Positions 63,711 to 64,000 of a DNA stretch of 64,000 bases are shown here, one piece after another (positions within the stretch are counted from its first letter, which is position 1; each line of letters begins with the position of its first letter). The notes below the pieces were generated by a model. That model saw nothing but the letters and a program-made list of their open reading frames with translations. It was not told the DNA's origin and searched no databases. The DNA is taken from positions 62,001 through 126,000 of the forward strand of contig NZ_BBZF01000012.1 of the NCBI RefSeq assembly GCF_020884795.1. The letters run 5' to 3'. Source of the stretch: Micromonospora okii (lineage in GTDB: Bacteria; Actinomycetota; Actinomycetes; Mycobacteriales; Micromonosporaceae). A program made the translations under genes and the position numbers.

Positions 63711-64000
63711 TTAGGGCAGCCGGTACACGGACACGTGGGACCGTGACTCGGCGGTGAACTCGGTGCCGGCCCAGTCCCCGTGCCGGGACTCCAGCGCGAA
63801 GCCGGCCAGTTGCGCCATCAGGTCGAGCTCGGCCGGCCAGATGTAGCGGTGCGGAGTGCGGAACAACCGGGCCTCGGTGCCCTCGCCGAAGTTGAAGTGG
63901 TGCGACACGACGTGCTGGTGCAGTACGTCGTAGGTGTCGAGGCCGATGTAGCCGGGCTCGCACTGCCAGACCGTGGCCTGCCGGCCCGGCGGGAGTTGGC
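63711..64000 (-). CDS. C-terminal part of a SAM-dependent methyltransferase, cut by the window edge
   Basis: 96 codons remain, open at the right edge. The end (HRYIWPAELDLMAQLAGFAL, GDWAGTEFTAES, SHVSVYRLP) is the typical C-terminus of class I methyltransferases of the Methyltransf_25 type. The SAM-binding part lies beyond base 64000. Confidence 0.6.
   Translation of the reverse strand, partial: QLPPGRQATVWQCEPGYIGLDTYDVLHQHVVSHHFNFGEGTEARLFRTPHRYIWPAELDLMAQLAGFALESRHGDWAGTEFTAESRSHVSVYRLP

Overview
The window is high-GC actinomycete DNA, most like Micromonospora. The support is dense GTG/ATG starts with GGAGG-type ribosome sites, SARP and DrrAB-like systems, and many ATGA overlaps. Most of it is one aromatic (type II) polyketide cluster. 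Its eight-gene tryptophan-like operon, minimal PKS, 2-deoxysugar genes and PDH-E1-like pair match what I remember of the kosinostatin/quinocycline (kst) family: an anthraquinone joined to a pyrrolopyrrole amidine and a two-carbon-branched octose. That assignment comes from memory and protein reading, not from a database search.

Layout. 3-6678 (+): free-standing adenylation enzyme, PCP, TrpD-, TrpA-, EctC-, acyl-CoA dehydrogenase-, TrpF- and TrpC-like genes, with no trpE or trpB; read as the pyrrolopyrrole builder. 6729-7622 (-): SARP activator. 8738-11662: RmlA (-), RmlB (+), SDR (+). 11759-19216: didomain aromatase and C9-type ketoreductase (-), then monooxygenase, KSalpha, KSbeta, ACP, SnoaL-like cyclase and two NmrA-type reductases (+). 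19293-22190: TetR and an ABC drug exporter. 22327-28004: secreted hydrolase, MFS and EamA transporters, SnoaL-like protein, NDP-hexose 3,5-epimerase. 28225-34128: P450-like helper, glycosyltransferase, 2,3-dehydratase and the E1alpha/E1beta pair. 34296-38398: SNF2 helicase plus SWIM protein. 38445-42264: genes that look unrelated to the cluster (VOC protein, XRE, DivIVA-like, GntR). 42422-53433: 3-ketoreductase, quinone reductase, third SnoaL and NmrA genes, second TetR, OsmC, beta-lactamase-fold protein, FAD oxidase, methyltransferase, transglutaminase-like and UbiD-like proteins. 53496-56150: secreted protease and two MEDS-domain sensors. 56246-62304: a partial 3-amino-5-hydroxybenzoate (AHBA) set (FMN reductase, ROK kinase, DoxX, dehydroquinase, AHBA synthase, RifL-like oxidoreductase, RifM-like phosphatase). 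62602-64000: a phosphotransferase and a truncated methyltransferase.

Regulation readable in the DNA. (1) Heptamers of the TCGAGCG/TCAAGGG type with 11-bp period, usually 8 bp before a -10-like hexamer, sit upstream of many cluster operons as expected for the SARP; rfbB and the SDR appear to be leaderless. (2) A 17-bp partly palindromic site, consensus CCGTAYGYNGTACGNTA, precedes both paralogous TetR genes, the ABC exporter and the SNF2-SWIM operon, suggesting one self-protection regulon that includes a DNA remodeller.

No tRNA, rRNA, CRISPR array or complete insertion sequence was seen.
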